In this document: piece by piece, positions 1 to 11,746 of the stretch
How the letters are laid out: each line of letters opens with the position of its first letter
Position numbering within the stretch: position 1 is the first letter of the stretch
Program-made: the position numbers and the translations under genes
Notes under the pieces: model-generated
The model's database searches: none
Told to the model about the DNA's origin: nothing
Seen by the model: the letters and a program-made list of their open reading frames with translations, nothing else
NCBI RefSeq assembly: GCF_030272615.1
Contig: NC_081413.1
Span: 100,038,239-100,102,238, forward strand
Reading direction: 5' to 3'
DNA length: 64,000 nt
Source of the DNA: Cryptomeria japonica
Lineage: Eukaryota > Streptophyta > Pinopsida > Cupressales > Cupressaceae

Positions 1-1312
1 CTGCCCTGCCACGGGTTTGGAGTTTAGAAATGTATCAACTTGGTCGATCCAGGTCTGGGATCCCTCCAATGGATTCTTCCAATTTTATTCATGTGTATAT
101 AATGTAAATATATTTAATTTTGTGCTAGAGAAGTGTTTGGAAGATGCATTTGATTGAATACTAGGCAAGTGTTTGTCATTTGGCTAGTAGCATGAATAAA
201 ACTCAAAGTTTGCACTCAAAAGTGATTTGGGTGAGCAAATGAATGCAACAGAGGCATGGAAATTTGGCCTAGGGAATTTTAGCATCTTCTTGGATGGATA
301 GTTTAGTTTTTTCTTACTTAATCTTTCTCATTTTGTAATCAAATAGTGAGTTCACTGTTTTTGGGAAACATACATATCAAATGCCCATGGAATGCTTAAA
401 TAGAATCATCCAAGCCTTGTAATTGAAAAGGGAATTGTAATAGGAGATCAATATATGTTTGAAGACCTCATTTAGGTGTTTTTACAACTCCAAAACTCTT
501 CATTTTGAAGGTCCCAAGGTGCAAGGTTGCTGACTGGTAAAAGGGCAGCGAATTGACTGTCACAGTGACAATTTTCTGATTTTCAGTTTGTATGCCAAAT
601 GTTTGTAAAAATGACAAGTGGAAATGGCTTGGATGGTGTTCTCCAAGGTTTGGTAGACTTCCTCAGTCAGTTTTAGGCCTTTGTTCATGAAGGAGTTGAC
701 AAATCAAACTTTGCAAGCTCAAAACCCTCACTAAACCCTTCTTTTGTGCCATAAAAAGTGGACAGTCATTAAACCTTCCTCATGGAGCTCAAGACCTGAA
801 AAATATTCAAGAATAGACCTCCTAGACATCATCCAAAATAAGTTTTATGGTGGAAATGCCCATCGTTGGGCTAGGTGAGCAAAAAAGAGCCAATTAGACC
901 TCCACGGGCTAGTAGCCCTTTGTTGCATAACACACAAAATGACTATTTTTGTTAAAATGCATGAAACTGATGGCAAGGAGAAGGTTGGGGCTTATGAAAC
1001 CTTGTGAGAAAAATGTCAAATAGTCAAACAAGTGTTACTAGGGACCTTGGACAGTGTGCAACCTCATTTGGAGGTTTTTGACTTTAGCTGGCAAATTTGA
1101 GTAGTTAAGGGCTATGAGCCTAAAACAAATTTGTGAGCATCTAACTTTGAAGAAAACTTTGCTGCCCTTACTTGTCCTTGCAAATGACTCCTGAAGCTCT
1201 TTGAAATAGAGGTTTGATTGCCTAAGAGTAGGGGTTGAGAATGAGTAGTTGGGTGGTGTGAGAACTTGAGTAGATTTGAGCATGGGTATGAGCCAACACC
1301 TTAAGGGGAGTT
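1..1312. other. No gene seen; possible 3' internal part of a gypsy element
   Basis: No coding sequence, RNA gene or repeat could be recognised here. It ends in a purine run (TTAAGGGGAG, 1301-1310) directly before a TGTTAGG start. That arrangement is normal for a polypurine tract followed by a 3' LTR. The stretch may therefore be the untranslated 3' part of a gypsy copy lying head-to-tail before the next one. The only long frame, on the minus strand at 1038-1394, has no recognisable domain. Confidence 0.3.
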
Positions 1313-1468
1313 TGTTAGGAAGGTGATACTGGAAGCACTTGACACTATAACCATCAAGACTGATTTTGTGAACACAAATAGAGGACTCAAACATATCCTT
1401 TGGGTAGTAAAGTTAACTTCTTGAGCAGATTGACCCTTTTGAGCACTTTCTGGAAAATCTCCCTATCA
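1313..1468 (+). repeat. Candidate short LTR of gypsy element 1
   Basis: The segment starts TGTTAGGA right after a purine-rich tract and ends in CA, three bases before a primer-binding site. A 156-bp LTR is short, and no second copy lies in the window for comparison, so the start is uncertain. If right, a polypurine tract upstream and a primer-binding site downstream of one LTR imply a tandem or rearranged copy. Confidence 0.3.
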
Positions 1469-1471
1469 TAG

Positions 1472-1484
1472 TGGTATCAGAGCC
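1472..1484 (+). promoter_or_regulatory. Primer-binding site (initiator tRNA-Met type), gypsy element 1
   Basis: TGGTATCAGAGCC is the usual plant retrotransposon sequence complementary to the 3' end of initiator tRNA-Met. It would prime minus-strand DNA synthesis. The gag start codon lies 38 bases downstream. Confidence 0.75.
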
Positions 1485-1521
1485 AACAAAAGATTTAGGA
1501 GGAAAGGAACATTAGGAAAAC

Positions 1522-3285
1522 ATGGTGACTAATGAAGAATTGGCTAAGAAGGTTGAAGATCAAGAAGAGAAAAATAGGGCACTCAAAGAAAGATTAGATC
1601 AACTAGCAATGAAACTAGTTGAAGTAGAAGTCAAAACTGAAGAAGTCCATGCTAAGGTTGGAGATCAGGGTAAAATGATGGCAATAGAGGATGAAGTCCC
1701 CATGCCTGACCCTGACCCTGTCATTGAGAAAGAACCATTCTTGAAAGCCTTGAGAGCTATGAGTGGTAAAACCTTAGAGGGAGTGGCTCTTTTCCGTGGG
1801 AAGATGGATCCAGATGCTCTAATAGAGTGGATTGAAGGGTTAGAAAACCATTTTGAATGTGATGGAGTGACTGAAGCACAAAAGGTTAAGGTGGCAAAAT
1901 CAAGGCTGAGAGGGGCAACCTTAACTTGGTGGAAGTTCATCCAAGAGGAAAGGGTGAAAGGAGGTAAGCAACCAATAGCCACCTAGAAAGCAATGGTAGC
2001 CAAAATCAAGGAGGACTATGAAATACAACTCCACTGGAAAAGACAAAATTTGAGACAAAAAGACCTAGATGTTAGTAGCTACACTGAAGAGTTTCAAAAA
2101 ATGTGCATGAGATCTAGAGTAGTAGAGGATGAGATCATAAAAGTGGCAAGTTACTTGAATGGGTTAAGATGGAACATCCAGGAAGAGATGAGCTTGTTAT
2201 GCCCACAAACAGTCCACAAGTGTTATCAATTGGCACTTAAAGTGGAAGAGAAAGGTAGGAGAAAGAAAGAACAAAACAACAGAGGAAGAGGTAGGGGAAG
2301 AGATGGTAGAGGCCATAGAGGCATTTTTGGGGGAAGGAGCATAGATCAACAATCCCAGGGAGAGTCTAAACTTATTGAGCAAAGTGGGGATTCTCAGAGC
2401 AAACCCAACTATAGGGGTAGGGGATCAAGCAACCCGAGTAGAGGTAGATCTAATGGAATAGGGAGAGGGTCCTACTTCTCAACCATGAAGTGTTACAACT
2501 GCCAAAAGTTGGGCCACCCTGCCTATAGATGCCCAGAGAAGCCTAGCTCATCCTATGGTGGTGAAAAGAGAGTAAACTATGTTCAAGAAGATGGAGATAA
2601 TACCAGAACTCCAGCATTGAATCACCTAGCTTCATAAGATGGTGAGAGTTTAATGATCAAGAGAGTGTTAATGAAGAAGCCACATAGTGCAGAGGTCTCA
2701 CAGAGAAGAGAATTGTTCAAGATCAAGTGTAAAATCATGGGAAAGGTGTGTAAGGTGATAATAGATTCAAGATCTATAGATAACATCATATCAGAGGAAG
2801 CAGTAAGCAAATTGAAACTACCTAGGATACAACACAAGGAGCCATACAAAGTCACATGGTTGAATAAGGGACAACATGTGTTAGTAAATGAGCAAGCTTG
2901 GGTAGATTTCCACATTGGGGGATATGTAGATAGGATCCTATGTGACATCCTTCCTATGGATTCTTGCCACTTGCTGTTGGGTAGGCCATGGCAGTTTGAC
3001 CGAAAAGCATAGCATGATGGGGAAAGAAACTCCTATTCATTTCAAAAAGATGGAGTAACCTATCAAATTCAATCCCTCGTTGAAGGAGAGAGCAGAAACA
3101 AAGTACCTAACATCTTGTTAGTGAATGAGAAAGAGTTCATAAAAACACTAGAAGAGGGTGAAGGAGTAGGATTTGCACTCATAGTGAAGCCCAAGGAAGA
3201 AAAGGTAGAAAATAAAGTTGAGATGCCATGTGAGGTGCAACAAATCCTTGATAACTTCAAACAAATAATCAATGATGGTACACCC
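1522..3285 (+). pseudogene. Ty3/gypsy gag-protease, decayed and truncated
   Basis: This is one reading frame from ATG 1522, broken by in-frame stops at 1984-1986, 2635-2637 and 3010-3012, with no frameshift seen. In order it shows an N-terminal coiled coil, a retrotransposon gag core (around 1790-2260), an Arg/Gly-rich stretch (2275-2470), and a zinc knuckle CYNCQKLGHPAYRC near 2490. A retropepsin-like domain follows (around 2740-3000). At the protease active site the expected Asp-Ser/Thr-Gly reads Asp-Ser-Arg (IIDSRS), so the protease would be inactive even without the stops. The hydrophobic strand HLLLGRPW is present near 2970. The frame runs on to about 3285, where it meets an oppositely oriented LINE fragment, so RT, RNase H and integrase are missing. 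Family assignment is sound; activity is ruled out by the breaks. Confidence 0.85.
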
Positions 3286-4346
3286 ACAACCAGGAAAAAA
3301 CACCAGCTTTAGGTAATACTGAATTATTCCAATAGAACAAAAAGGCATGATGAGGAGTATTTTGATTGGCCATTTGTTGAAAAACAAAATATCCTTCTTT
3401 AATAGAGTAGTTTCCTGATTTAGAAGGGCACCAAATAAGTTGATCTTTGATGTTAGAAAGGAAAGCCACTCGGTCTTGCAAAACAAATTTAAAATTTTGA
3501 ATTTCTTGCAAGGACAATGGAAGAGTAGAGGGATCCTTCCATGAGACCTTGTGAGAAAATAGATCAACACTATCTACATAATCAACCAATCTAACTCCCC
3601 ATGATTGAGAAAGAACAACTGAAACAGAAGCAAGAGAATCATGCTGCGAAAGAGGGGGAAAGCCATTCCATGAGTCTTTCCAAAAAATAATATCCTCCCC
3701 CGAATGGATCTACCAGGAGAGAAAATTAGAGACCACTTCCCTACATGAGATCATAAAGTTCCAAATAGCAGACCCCTGTGGAGGATTAGAAATTGTGAAG
3801 ATCCTAGCAGGATTCTGGGAATCCAAATACTTAGCCTGCATAATTTGGCACCACAAAGATTGGGGCTTAGTATACATAGACCAAACTAGTTTTCCCCCAA
3901 AAGCCCCATTTCTTTTAGATAAGTCCTGAATCCTAGCACCACCAACTTGCTTGGAAAGAGATATCTTGGTCAAAGAAATTAGTGGAATCTTTTTATCTTC
4001 TGTCATGTTATTTTTCCGAAGAAAAGATCGAATAATCTTTTCAATTTGGGAGATGACTGATCTGGGAGCTTGAAGAACTGAGATATAGTAATTAGGAATG
4101 GCAGATAGGACCATTTTAATGAGAAGTATCCTACGTGAAAGAGACAACCACCTAGCCTTCCAAGCATAAATATGAGATTTAAGTCTCTCAATAACCAAAT
4201 TCCAAAAACAAGACTTAAAAGATTCCATAAAGAAAGGAATCCCCAAATAGGTAGAAGGAAGAGAGTCTATTGGGAAACCTAAGATATTCACAAGTCTAAT
4301 AGCCACCAACTAGGGAGTATTAAAAATGAAGGAGGGATTGGCAAGA
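3285..4346 (-). pseudogene. L1-type LINE fragment: RT C-terminal part and zinc-binding region
   Basis: The minus strand from about 4346 to 3285 encodes the region after the RT palm of a plant L1-like LINE. It begins with a segment resembling the RT connection (LPSTYLGIPFF near 4250). It continues through the typical W-R/LSLSRRILLIK and IPNYYISV segments, and ends in the zinc-binding reverse-transcriptase region (DQLIWCPSKSGNYSIKEGY near 3450, LPKAGVFSWL near 3300). Stops lie near 4312 and 3710, and a frame change occurs between 3710 and 3589. Endonuclease, catalytic RT core, RNase H and poly(A) tail are absent. Loss of both ends does not fit simple target-primed insertion, which normally keeps the 3' end. 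A rearrangement probably joined it to the gypsy remnant. Confidence 0.8.
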
Positions 4347-4410
4347 TAAGACACTCTTTGTGATAATCAACATTTCAAGATTATCAACATCTCTTGATAC
4401 TCCAATTAGA

Positions 4411-4484
4411 CACTAGAAGGAGGGCTTGAACCGCCAACCTTGTGGTTAACAACCACACGCTCTGACCAACTAAGCTATTCCATC
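4411..4484 (-). tRNA. tRNA-Asn(GTT)-like sequence, probably a pseudogene or SINE head
   Basis: Read on the minus strand, this 73-74-base segment has the layout of plant tRNA-Asn. An A box (TAGCTTAGTTGG) is followed by a 5-bp anticodon stem TGTGG/CCACA with a 7-base loop whose anticodon is GTT (plus positions 4448-4450). A T-arm/B box follows (GGTTCAAGCCC). The acceptor stem is damaged: position 2-71 is A-G and two pairs are G-T. One T-stem pair is also mismatched. There is no encoded CCA, as expected for a nuclear gene. The polymerase III promoter boxes look usable, but the stem defects favour a pseudogene or retroposed copy. An 8-bp inverted repeat (TGATAATC...GATTATCA) follows it, and LINE coding sequence starts about 65 bases downstream on the same strand. 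Confidence 0.6.
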
Positions 4485-5379
4485 TTACACCTTACTAGTA
4501 AAATAGATGTAATATCAAGAAACATAAAAGCACAAAGACATTGTTTCCCTTCTAGATTTTGGAAATTCGATTCTCAAGGATTGAAATTAATATAGAAAGA
4601 AGAGCCATATTCACTTAATGCCCTTAAAATATATGTTTGTACTAAGAAAAAAAGAGGTAAAATACATGTTTGTCAATAAAGATTAAAAAATTGTATTATT
4701 TGTTAGTAAAACATTTTTTTCTTATTGCGACCTCCTCTTCCTAGAAAGTAGAAGCTTAAGCCCCCATGGAACCCCACCCTTGATAGCTAGAACCTATATC
4801 CTAATAAGTCACATACAATCCTTAATAGTAAGTCCTAGGTTCCTAACAACCCTAGCATACTTGACCCTATTGTAAAGTCAAAACAAATATTTTTCCTAAC
4901 TTTGATTTTTTGTAGTCACAAACCCTGAAACTAGTTTAAGTCTATATTTCAACATATTTCCCCAACTTCCACTCTTTCAAAAATACATATTATTGTAAAA
5001 ATCTAGTTTCTCTTAAACCCTTTCTCATCTCTTTATTCTCCATCAACAACACATACAATTTTATTTTTTTTGCTATAAATCCACCATTTAAGATTTGTTT
5101 TTGATATTAAAAGCAGCCAAAACAAGGGGGCTAACCCAGGTACAGATAAAACAAAACAGTGGCAAGCCAACTGTCAGCAGAGAAGCAACAAAATCACAAC
5201 CCCCTAAACATTCCTCTATCAAAAACTATAATTATTCTATGCATATTAACCAAGTAAATAAAAGTCTTAATTAAAGTATGCCACATAGGGAAAAAGATAG
5301 TTAAGTTCAAGCATAACCAGAAACTAAAACTATAAGTTGATAGACCATTAGGGACAATCAAAAAACCAGAAATTAAATT
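4485..5379. other. AT-rich gap without recognised genes
   Basis: I see no coding region, LTR end or tandem repeat here. Scattered CCTAA-like words from about 4780 onward suggest it grades into the telomere-like repeat to the right. Confidence 0.4.
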
Positions 5380-5972
5380 ATAAGTCTTAATTTAATTGAT
5401 ACCCTAATCTAAACCTTAATAGAATGCTAATGCTAAATTTAATTAAATCTTAATAGCAACTCTTGTTAAAACCTAACCCAAATTTAATTCTAGCCCTAAC
5501 ATTAACCCCAATGTAATTTATTAACCCTAATATTATTCAAACTCTAATCATGGTTTAACCTTAACCCTAACTTAAAGGTTTCTCCTATAACCCTAACCCT
5601 TTTTCTAATGGAAACCTTATTTCTAACTTTAATCTTAATTAAACTAAAACATTAATACTAACCCTAGCTAAACTTGAACACTATGATAACATTAACGATA
5701 ATTGTAACCTTGACCCAAAGCTTTATTCTATAATTTAAGCCTTAACCACAACCCTAAATTTACCCTAATTAAATCCTAACCCTAGAATCTAAAGACATGA
5801 GGAATTAATTAAGTTTTATGGGTATCAGTATTACCAAATGCAGCACTAACCCTAATTGTAATTGAACCCTAACCTTGACCCTAACCCATGGTCTATCCTA
5901 GAATCCTAACCCTAACTTCAATTAAATTGTTATCGTAACCCTAATAAAATATATAACCCCAACCCTAAGCTT
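5380..5972. repeat. Degenerate CCCTAA (telomere-like) repeat, left part
   Basis: The plus strand is full of CCTAA, CCCTAA and CTTAA words, mostly spaced as a strongly diverged hexamer-like repeat, with short perfect runs such as AACCCTAACCCT near 5586. The plant telomere unit is CCCTAAA; here units are mixed and degenerate. It looks like an old interstitial telomere-like or satellite block. The block resumes at 12077 on the other side of a copia insertion. Confidence 0.6.
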
Positions 5973-6290
5973 TGTTAGAGTAAAGTAATTAATTAACTTT
6001 TCTCTCCTCTTAAGATTTCTCTTTATGCATACATTAGTCATTTAATAATTAATATTTAATTATTAAATGCTCACACCTTAGGGTTAGGTTTTCCTTTTGG
6101 TGTTGATCTCCTTTATAAGGATTGATCTCTTGTATTATTCACATTCTTGATTCATTTTTCTCTGATAATACATCTTTTCTCTTTGTCAGAGCCAAAACCC
6201 TTGTATTCGTTCTCTCTCTTTCTCTGTGACAGGTTTCTTGCATGCAGGTTTCTTTTGGGTTCTGTGGATTTGTATTTCTCAAATCCTACA
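5973..6290 (+). repeat. 5' LTR of the copia element
   Basis: It is 318 bp, from TGTTAGAG to CCTACA. A likely TATA element (TATAAGG, 6114-6120) lies in the middle, which would drive transcription rightward through the element. It matches the 3' LTR at every position I compared. Confidence 0.93.
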
Positions 6291-6305
6291 TGGTATCAGA
6301 GCTGG
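6291..6305 (+). promoter_or_regulatory. Primer-binding site of the copia element
   Basis: TGGTATCAGAGCTGG abuts the LTR end and matches the usual initiator tRNA-Met primer-binding site. Confidence 0.88.
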
Positions 6306-6544
6306 ATCTGTTGCAGCTTGTTCAGACTTTTGAAAGATTTTGAGATCCAGGTTTTGGTTGCATCAGATCTGTGTTTGTCTTCTGTTTTTTATTTTGGAAT
6401 AGGGGGGTATTTTTTTTTCGGTGCACTTTGAGTCCAAATGGACCTCACCGTTGAGCTCGTAGCGCCCAAAAACCCCTATTTCCATATAAAATTCGTCCGA
6501 TTTGGACACAGTTGCACCAGGAGGCAAATTTTTTTTGACCCCAA

Positions 6545-6556
6545 GGCCGTACGGCC
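6545..6556. other. Perfect 12-bp palindrome in the copia leader
   Basis: GGCCGTACGGCC is its own reverse complement. It sits in the untranslated leader between the primer-binding site and gag. In retroelement RNAs, such self-complementary leader sequences can serve as dimer-initiation sites. That role is inference only. Confidence 0.5.
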
Positions 6557-6628
6557 CTAGGGCACGAATTTCGAGGTGGATTTTCAAAAAATAAAAATAA
6601 AAAAACAACGCAGTTTTTATTACAAAAA

Positions 6629-6924
6629 TGCGCAGCCCAGCGCGCCGCCGGTGCGCTTCCAGGCGGCCCCCCGCCCGGCCACCGCCGCCGCCGGCGGTAA
6701 CCTTCGCCGCGCAGCCGGCGCAGCACCCGCAGCCCGCCCGCCGCCAGCAGCCCGCGCACCGCCGCCAGCCGCCCGCCCGCAGCCCGCGCGCCGCCAGCGC
6801 CCAGCCAGCACGCCGCCCGCCGCCAGCCGCGCTGCCCCAGCGCCGCCCCCGCACTGCCCCAGCGCCGCCCCCGCGCCGCTGCCTCCTGCGCCCGCCCCTG
6901 GTCACCCAGAGGACCAGGGGCTGA
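6629..6924. other. GC-rich low-complexity block in the copia leader
   Basis: About 300 bases consist almost only of C and G, built from CCGCC, CCCGC and CAGCCCGC words, in an otherwise AT-rich element. Several frames stay open on both strands and would encode Ala/Pro/Arg-rich peptides. The open frames follow from the composition, since GC-only sequence lacks stop codons. I do not call a gene. It precedes gag by 0.6 kb and may form strong RNA structure. Confidence 0.7.
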
Positions 6925-7002
6925 TTTTTTTTAAGCCCTTGAGGGCTTAAAGGCCCATCTGGGTCCCTTTAGGAGCAGTTTTACAAAATTGGGCATAACT
7001 TG

Positions 7003-7215
7003 GACGTCCGATCTCCATTTTTCGAAAACAAATAGGCGTTGGAAAGCTAGTTCCGAGCCCGATCTAATTGATGCAGGTCTTTTTCTCTGATTTTGCCGTT
7101 TTGTAGTGTTTTTTTCCAGTCAAAGTCAGAACAAGTTTTTTGCACTCCAGGAGCCATATCTTTTGCATACGGACTCCGTTTTTTGAAAGCCAATAGGCGT
7201 CGGAAAGGTGGTTCT
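7003..7215 (+). repeat. Imperfect direct repeat in the copia leader
   Basis: Two segments of roughly 45 bases, near 7003-7050 and 7160-7210, share the pattern CGGACT/CGATCTCC, TTTTCGAAAA/TTTTTGAAAG and AATAGGCGT(T/C)GGAAAG. They lie just upstream of gag in non-coding leader. Their function is unknown. Confidence 0.5.
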
Positions 7216-7509
7216 GTGCTCTTTCCAGATCTACAGTCTATTTCATCAGAAAATTATTCAGATGCTCCAAATTTTGTCTCAACCCGTTATTGCTTTCTAT
7301 CATTTTCTGGCTTTCAATTTGAACTGGGGATTAGTTTTTTGCATTGTGGGGGGGTGTTTTCTCTTGCTTTCTGTTATTTACATCAGAAAATCAGAATTTA
7401 CAAACACCAATACAAAAAAATCAAACCCCCTTCTGCATCTTCTGTCTAGTTCTGAAAGACCACTTAATAATAATTAAAAATTCAGAGCAGTTGAGGCACA
7501 GTTCACAGG

Positions 7510-10500
7510 ATGGCAGACAGACCTATTGAATCTCTCACACCACATAATTACCACACTTGGAAGGGTCGCATGATGACTCTTCTCCAGTCAAAAGGGTTAT
7601 GGTCCTGTTTGGATGAGGTTCAGCATCAGTTGACACGTCCTTTTGAGATTATGCAGCACCGGAACAATATGGATCAGGCTATGGGATTGATGGCTTTACA
7701 CATTTTCGACAGTCTTCAGTTTCATCTTGAGGGTTGTCTCACTCCTCGAGCCATTTGGATCAAGTTTGAAGGACTTTTTGGTACTGTCAACGAGTTCAGA
7801 GCTTTGCAGCTTGAGGCAGAGTTAACTTCCTTGGTACCTGATTCGTTTCCTTCTATTGAGGACTTTCTGATGAAGTTCAAACAGTAAAGATCAATCTTGC
7901 AGGGTTGTGGTAAGACTAAGATTGATACAGAGTGCATTTTCCTGATTCTCTCCAAGCTTCGAGGTCCATTTCAGATCTTCTCTTCGACCTTCTATAGCAC
8001 CATGGATGCCTTGGGTGCTCGCCACATCATGCCTTCTTTTGAGGTCTTTTGTGATCGTCTGACTCGTGAGCAAGCTAAGCTTAAGCAGTTGGATTCCCTT
8101 TCAGGTTCACAGAACCAAGCATTGGTAGCCCAGCCCTCCAAAGGAAAACAGAAGCAGAAACCGAAGCCTAAGAAAGATTCAGAGGCTAGTGAGAATCCCT
8201 CCAAGCCACCACCTAAGTTTGATTCAAAACCACAATTCAATTCTAAACTGGGCAAATCTTCAAAGTCTGGTGAGTCTTCCTCCAAGACTAAGAAGAAATC
8301 AGGTGATCCTTGCAATTTTTGTGGCAAGGAAGGACATCACGTTTCCAGGTGTTGGAAACGTTTAGAGGCTTTGGAGGAAGCCATGCAGCAGCATAATATC
8401 AGTGCACCACAGCCTCCTTCACAGCCCATAGGGAAAGGTCATGCTCTTTCTGCACGAGCATTGTCCTCAGCGTCCACTTGGATTCTAGATTCTGGTGCCT
8501 CTCACCATATGACACACACACAGGATTTGATCACCGCTCTTGCTCCTACAGGCACTAGACATATTGCAGTTGGTGACTCAGCACAACTTTCCGTTCAGGG
8601 TTCTGGTACTATTTCATTGGATGGTGGTTGTCTTCAGGATGTGCTTTTGGTTCCTGACATTTCGACAAACCTTCTATCCGTTTATCAGATTTGCCACTCT
8701 GGCTCTGGTAAGATAGTTGAGTTCTCTCCACATGATGTGGTTATTCGAGATCTTCATGATCCTGACTTGGTTGTGGCTACTGGGAGTGTGGATTCTGCAT
8801 CTCACTTATATAGTTTTGATGGCTTTGAGAGTTCAGACACTGTTGGTTCCTCTCTTATAGCACATGCAGATTCAGTGAGCAGGCTTTGGCATGAGCGTTT
8901 TGGTCATGTCAATTACAGATATCTACAGCAGATGAGTACACAGGCACTTGTGATTGGGCTTCCACAGATTTCTTGTACAGATGGTGTATGTTGTGGTTGT
9001 GTCCTTGGCAAACATCATCGAGATCCTTTTCCTAAGGGTCGAGGCTCTCGTGCTAGGGCAACCCTAGAGTTGGTACACAGTGATCTTATGTCCTTTCCGA
9101 CTCCTTCTTTTTCAGGGGCCCGTTATGTACTCACTTTTATTGATGACTTCTCCAGACGTACATGGGTGTACTTTCTTAAGTACAAGTCTGATGTCTTTGA
9201 CTCTTTCAGGAAGTTTAAGACATTTGTGGAGAAGCAATCTGGACTTTCTATGAGGAGGATATGCACAGATAATGGGGGGAGTATGTAAATCAGGCTTTCA
9301 GAGATTTTTGCACTGAGCATGGTTTACAGCATCAGTTTACAGTTCCTTATACCCCTCAACAGAATGGTGTTGCTGAGAGAAAGAACAGAACCTTACGGGA
9401 GATGGCAAATTATATAATACAGTCTCGAGCTATGAGTTCTTCATTTTGGGCTAAGGCAGTCAATTGTGCCAATTATATTCAGAATCGGATGCCCCATAAG
9501 GCATTACGACATATGACTCCTGAGGAGGCTTGGACCCATGTCAAGCCTGATGTTTCTACATTCCGAGTTTTTGGTAGTGAGGCTTGGGCATTTATTCCTG
9601 ATGCTCAGCGGATAGCCATGGAGAGGAAGAGCCGACCACTCATATTTGTTGGCTACTGTGAGGATGTTAAGGCATACAGGTTGTTTGATCCTGATTCTAG
9701 AGAGGTCTTGTTTCGGCGGGATGTCCAGTTTGATGAGTGCTATCCTCAGATGGATTCTCCATCACCAGCTTCTCCCTCATTGCCTACTCCTTCCTCTTCA
9801 TCTCTTGAGGATTACTTATCTCTTGAGGATGATGTAGATCATGATCCACCATCTCCACCACCACCAGTTGCTCCGTCTTTGCCGAAGTGGGCCCGTGATA
9901 CTGTTGATGCAGCTGGTTCTTTGGCAGGTGATCCTTCAGATACTCGTCGCACTCGTGCTCAGACATCTGGTTCTAGTCTTTTGAGTCATACCCTTTCAGA
10001 TGATCCTCAAAAGTTTTCAGAGGCGACAGGACACCCAGAGTGGGATAGGGCCATGGATGAGGAGTATTCTTCTTTGATGAAGAATCATACTTGGGATCTT
10101 TGTCCTCTTCCTAAGGGAAGAAAGTTGGTTCGGTGCAAGTGGGTGTATCGTACCAAGTATGCTGCAGATGGTTCTATTGATAAGTATAAGGCCCGTCTTG
10201 TTGCGAAGGGGTTTTCTCAGGTAGAGGGTATTGACTACTCTGAGACCTTTGCTCCTGTCGCCAAGATGAATTCTATACGCTTGGTACTTTCACTTGCAGC
10301 TTCACAGGGATGGACAGTGTTTCAGATGGATGTGAAGAGTGCCTTCTTGCATGGAGACCTACATGAGGAGATCTATATGGAGCAGCCTCAGGGTTTTGTG
10401 CAGGACACTTCTTTGGTTTGCAGACTTCGACGTTCATTGTATGGTCTCAAACAAGCCCCCAGGGCTTGGTATGAGAAGATGGACTCCTTCTTGCTTTCCT

Positions 10501-11537
10501 CGCACTTCACACGCTATCATTCCGATCACACAGTCTATATTTAGCGTCAGGAGGGTGATCTTTTGATTCTAGTGCTATATGTAGATGATCTCATCATTAC
10601 AGGTAGCTCATCCTCCATGATTCAGAGTGTTCAGAGAGCTTTGATGGAGCAGTTTGAGATGACAGATCTTGGTCTCTTGCACTTCTTTCTGGGTCTACAG
10701 GTTATTCAGTCTTCGGATGGGATTTCCATTTTTCAGGAGAAGTATGCTCTTGATATGCTTCAGCGATTTGGCATGCTTGATTGCAAGTCTGCCCCCACTC
10801 CATTTCAGTCAGGTGTTGTTTTGTCTTCCACTTGCTCTACTCCTTCAGTAGACCCCACTTTATATAGGCAGTTGGTTGGCAGTCTGTTGTACCTGACACA
10901 TTCTCGTCCTGATCTTTCCTTTGCGGTTGGCCTTGTCTCTCGGTTCTCCCATGATCCTCATGAGAGCCATTGGCAAGCAGCCAAATGTATTTTGAGATAT
11001 ATTCGGGGCACCACACATTATGGCATTCACTACTCTTCAGGATCCCCTCATATCATTGGCTTCACTGACTCCGATTGGGCTGGTGATGTCAATGATCGGA
11101 AGTCTACTTCTGGCTTCGTTTTTTGCCTTGGTTCTGGTCCTATTACATGGTCTTGCAAGAAGCAGTCTGCTATTGCATTATCATCTACAGAGGCTGAGTA
11201 CCGAGCAGCAGTGTTAGCCAATCAGGAGGTTTTATGGCTTTGGCAGTCGATGACAGAGTTTGGGTTTCCTCCAGATTGTCCCACTATTCTTTGGTGTGAC
11301 AACTAGAGTGCCATTCACATTTCTCGCAACCCAGTGGAGCATCAGCGGACAAAGCATATTGAAATCCACATGCACTTCATCAGGCAGTTGATTCAGGATG
11401 GTTCTCTCATCTTGGAGTATATTCCTACAGAGGAGCAGGTTGCAGACATCTTCACTAAACCTTTGGCATCTCCGCGCTATCTTCAGTTGCGCTCAATGCT
11501 TGGGGTGAAGGAAGTTGTCCTTGGGGGGTCTCAGTGA
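7510..11537 (+). pseudogene. Ty1/copia gag-pol polyprotein with four lesions
   Basis: From ATG 7510 the frame encodes a gag core, a zinc knuckle (CNFCGKEGHHVSRC, 8311-8352), retropepsin (WILDSGASHHM near 8480), a gag-pre-integrase segment (LWHERFGHVNY near 8885), and integrase (HSDL near 9080, TDNGG near 9265). It then encodes RT (KARLVAKGFSQ near 10190, catalytic YVDD near 10580) and RNase H (TDSDWAGD near 11065, ALSSTEAEYRAAV near 11180). It ends with ADIFTKPL near 11450 and the stop at 11535-11537. Lesions are a stop at 7885-7887, a one-base loss in a G run near 9271-9276, a stop at 10542-10544, and a stop at 11304-11306. The last stop replaces the usually conserved Gln after CDN. Protease, integrase and RT motifs are otherwise normal, so decay is slight. 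Length is normal for the superfamily. Confidence 0.93.
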
Positions 11538-11746
11538 GACCTTCCTTCCTTCATGTTTTCTTTTCAACATGATTCTTTATCTCTTTTTGGAGAGGAGTTT
11601 TTTCCCACTGGGTTTTCTCCTTTACTCCGCTTTATAGAGATTTTCTTGTATTCGGGTACCTCATCAGGCCTTGTTGCCGGGACCCTCTTTTGCATTGTAG
11701 TTCCTTTGCTTTCTTCTGCATTGTTTGTAGCTGCATTGTAGCTCAT

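Noticed and set aside
4411-4484. Functional tRNA-Asn gene
   Set aside because: Acceptor and T-stem mismatches and the retroelement context make function unlikely. It was kept as a tRNA-like sequence with moderate confidence.
5380-5972. Chromosome end
   Set aside because: The repeat is degenerate, lacks long perfect CCCTAAA arrays and is flanked by other sequence on both sides.
6363-6950. Overlapping open frames on both strands with Ala/Pro/Arg-rich proteins
   Set aside because: They coincide with the GC-only leader block, where stop codons are rare by composition. All frames look alike and none has a domain.
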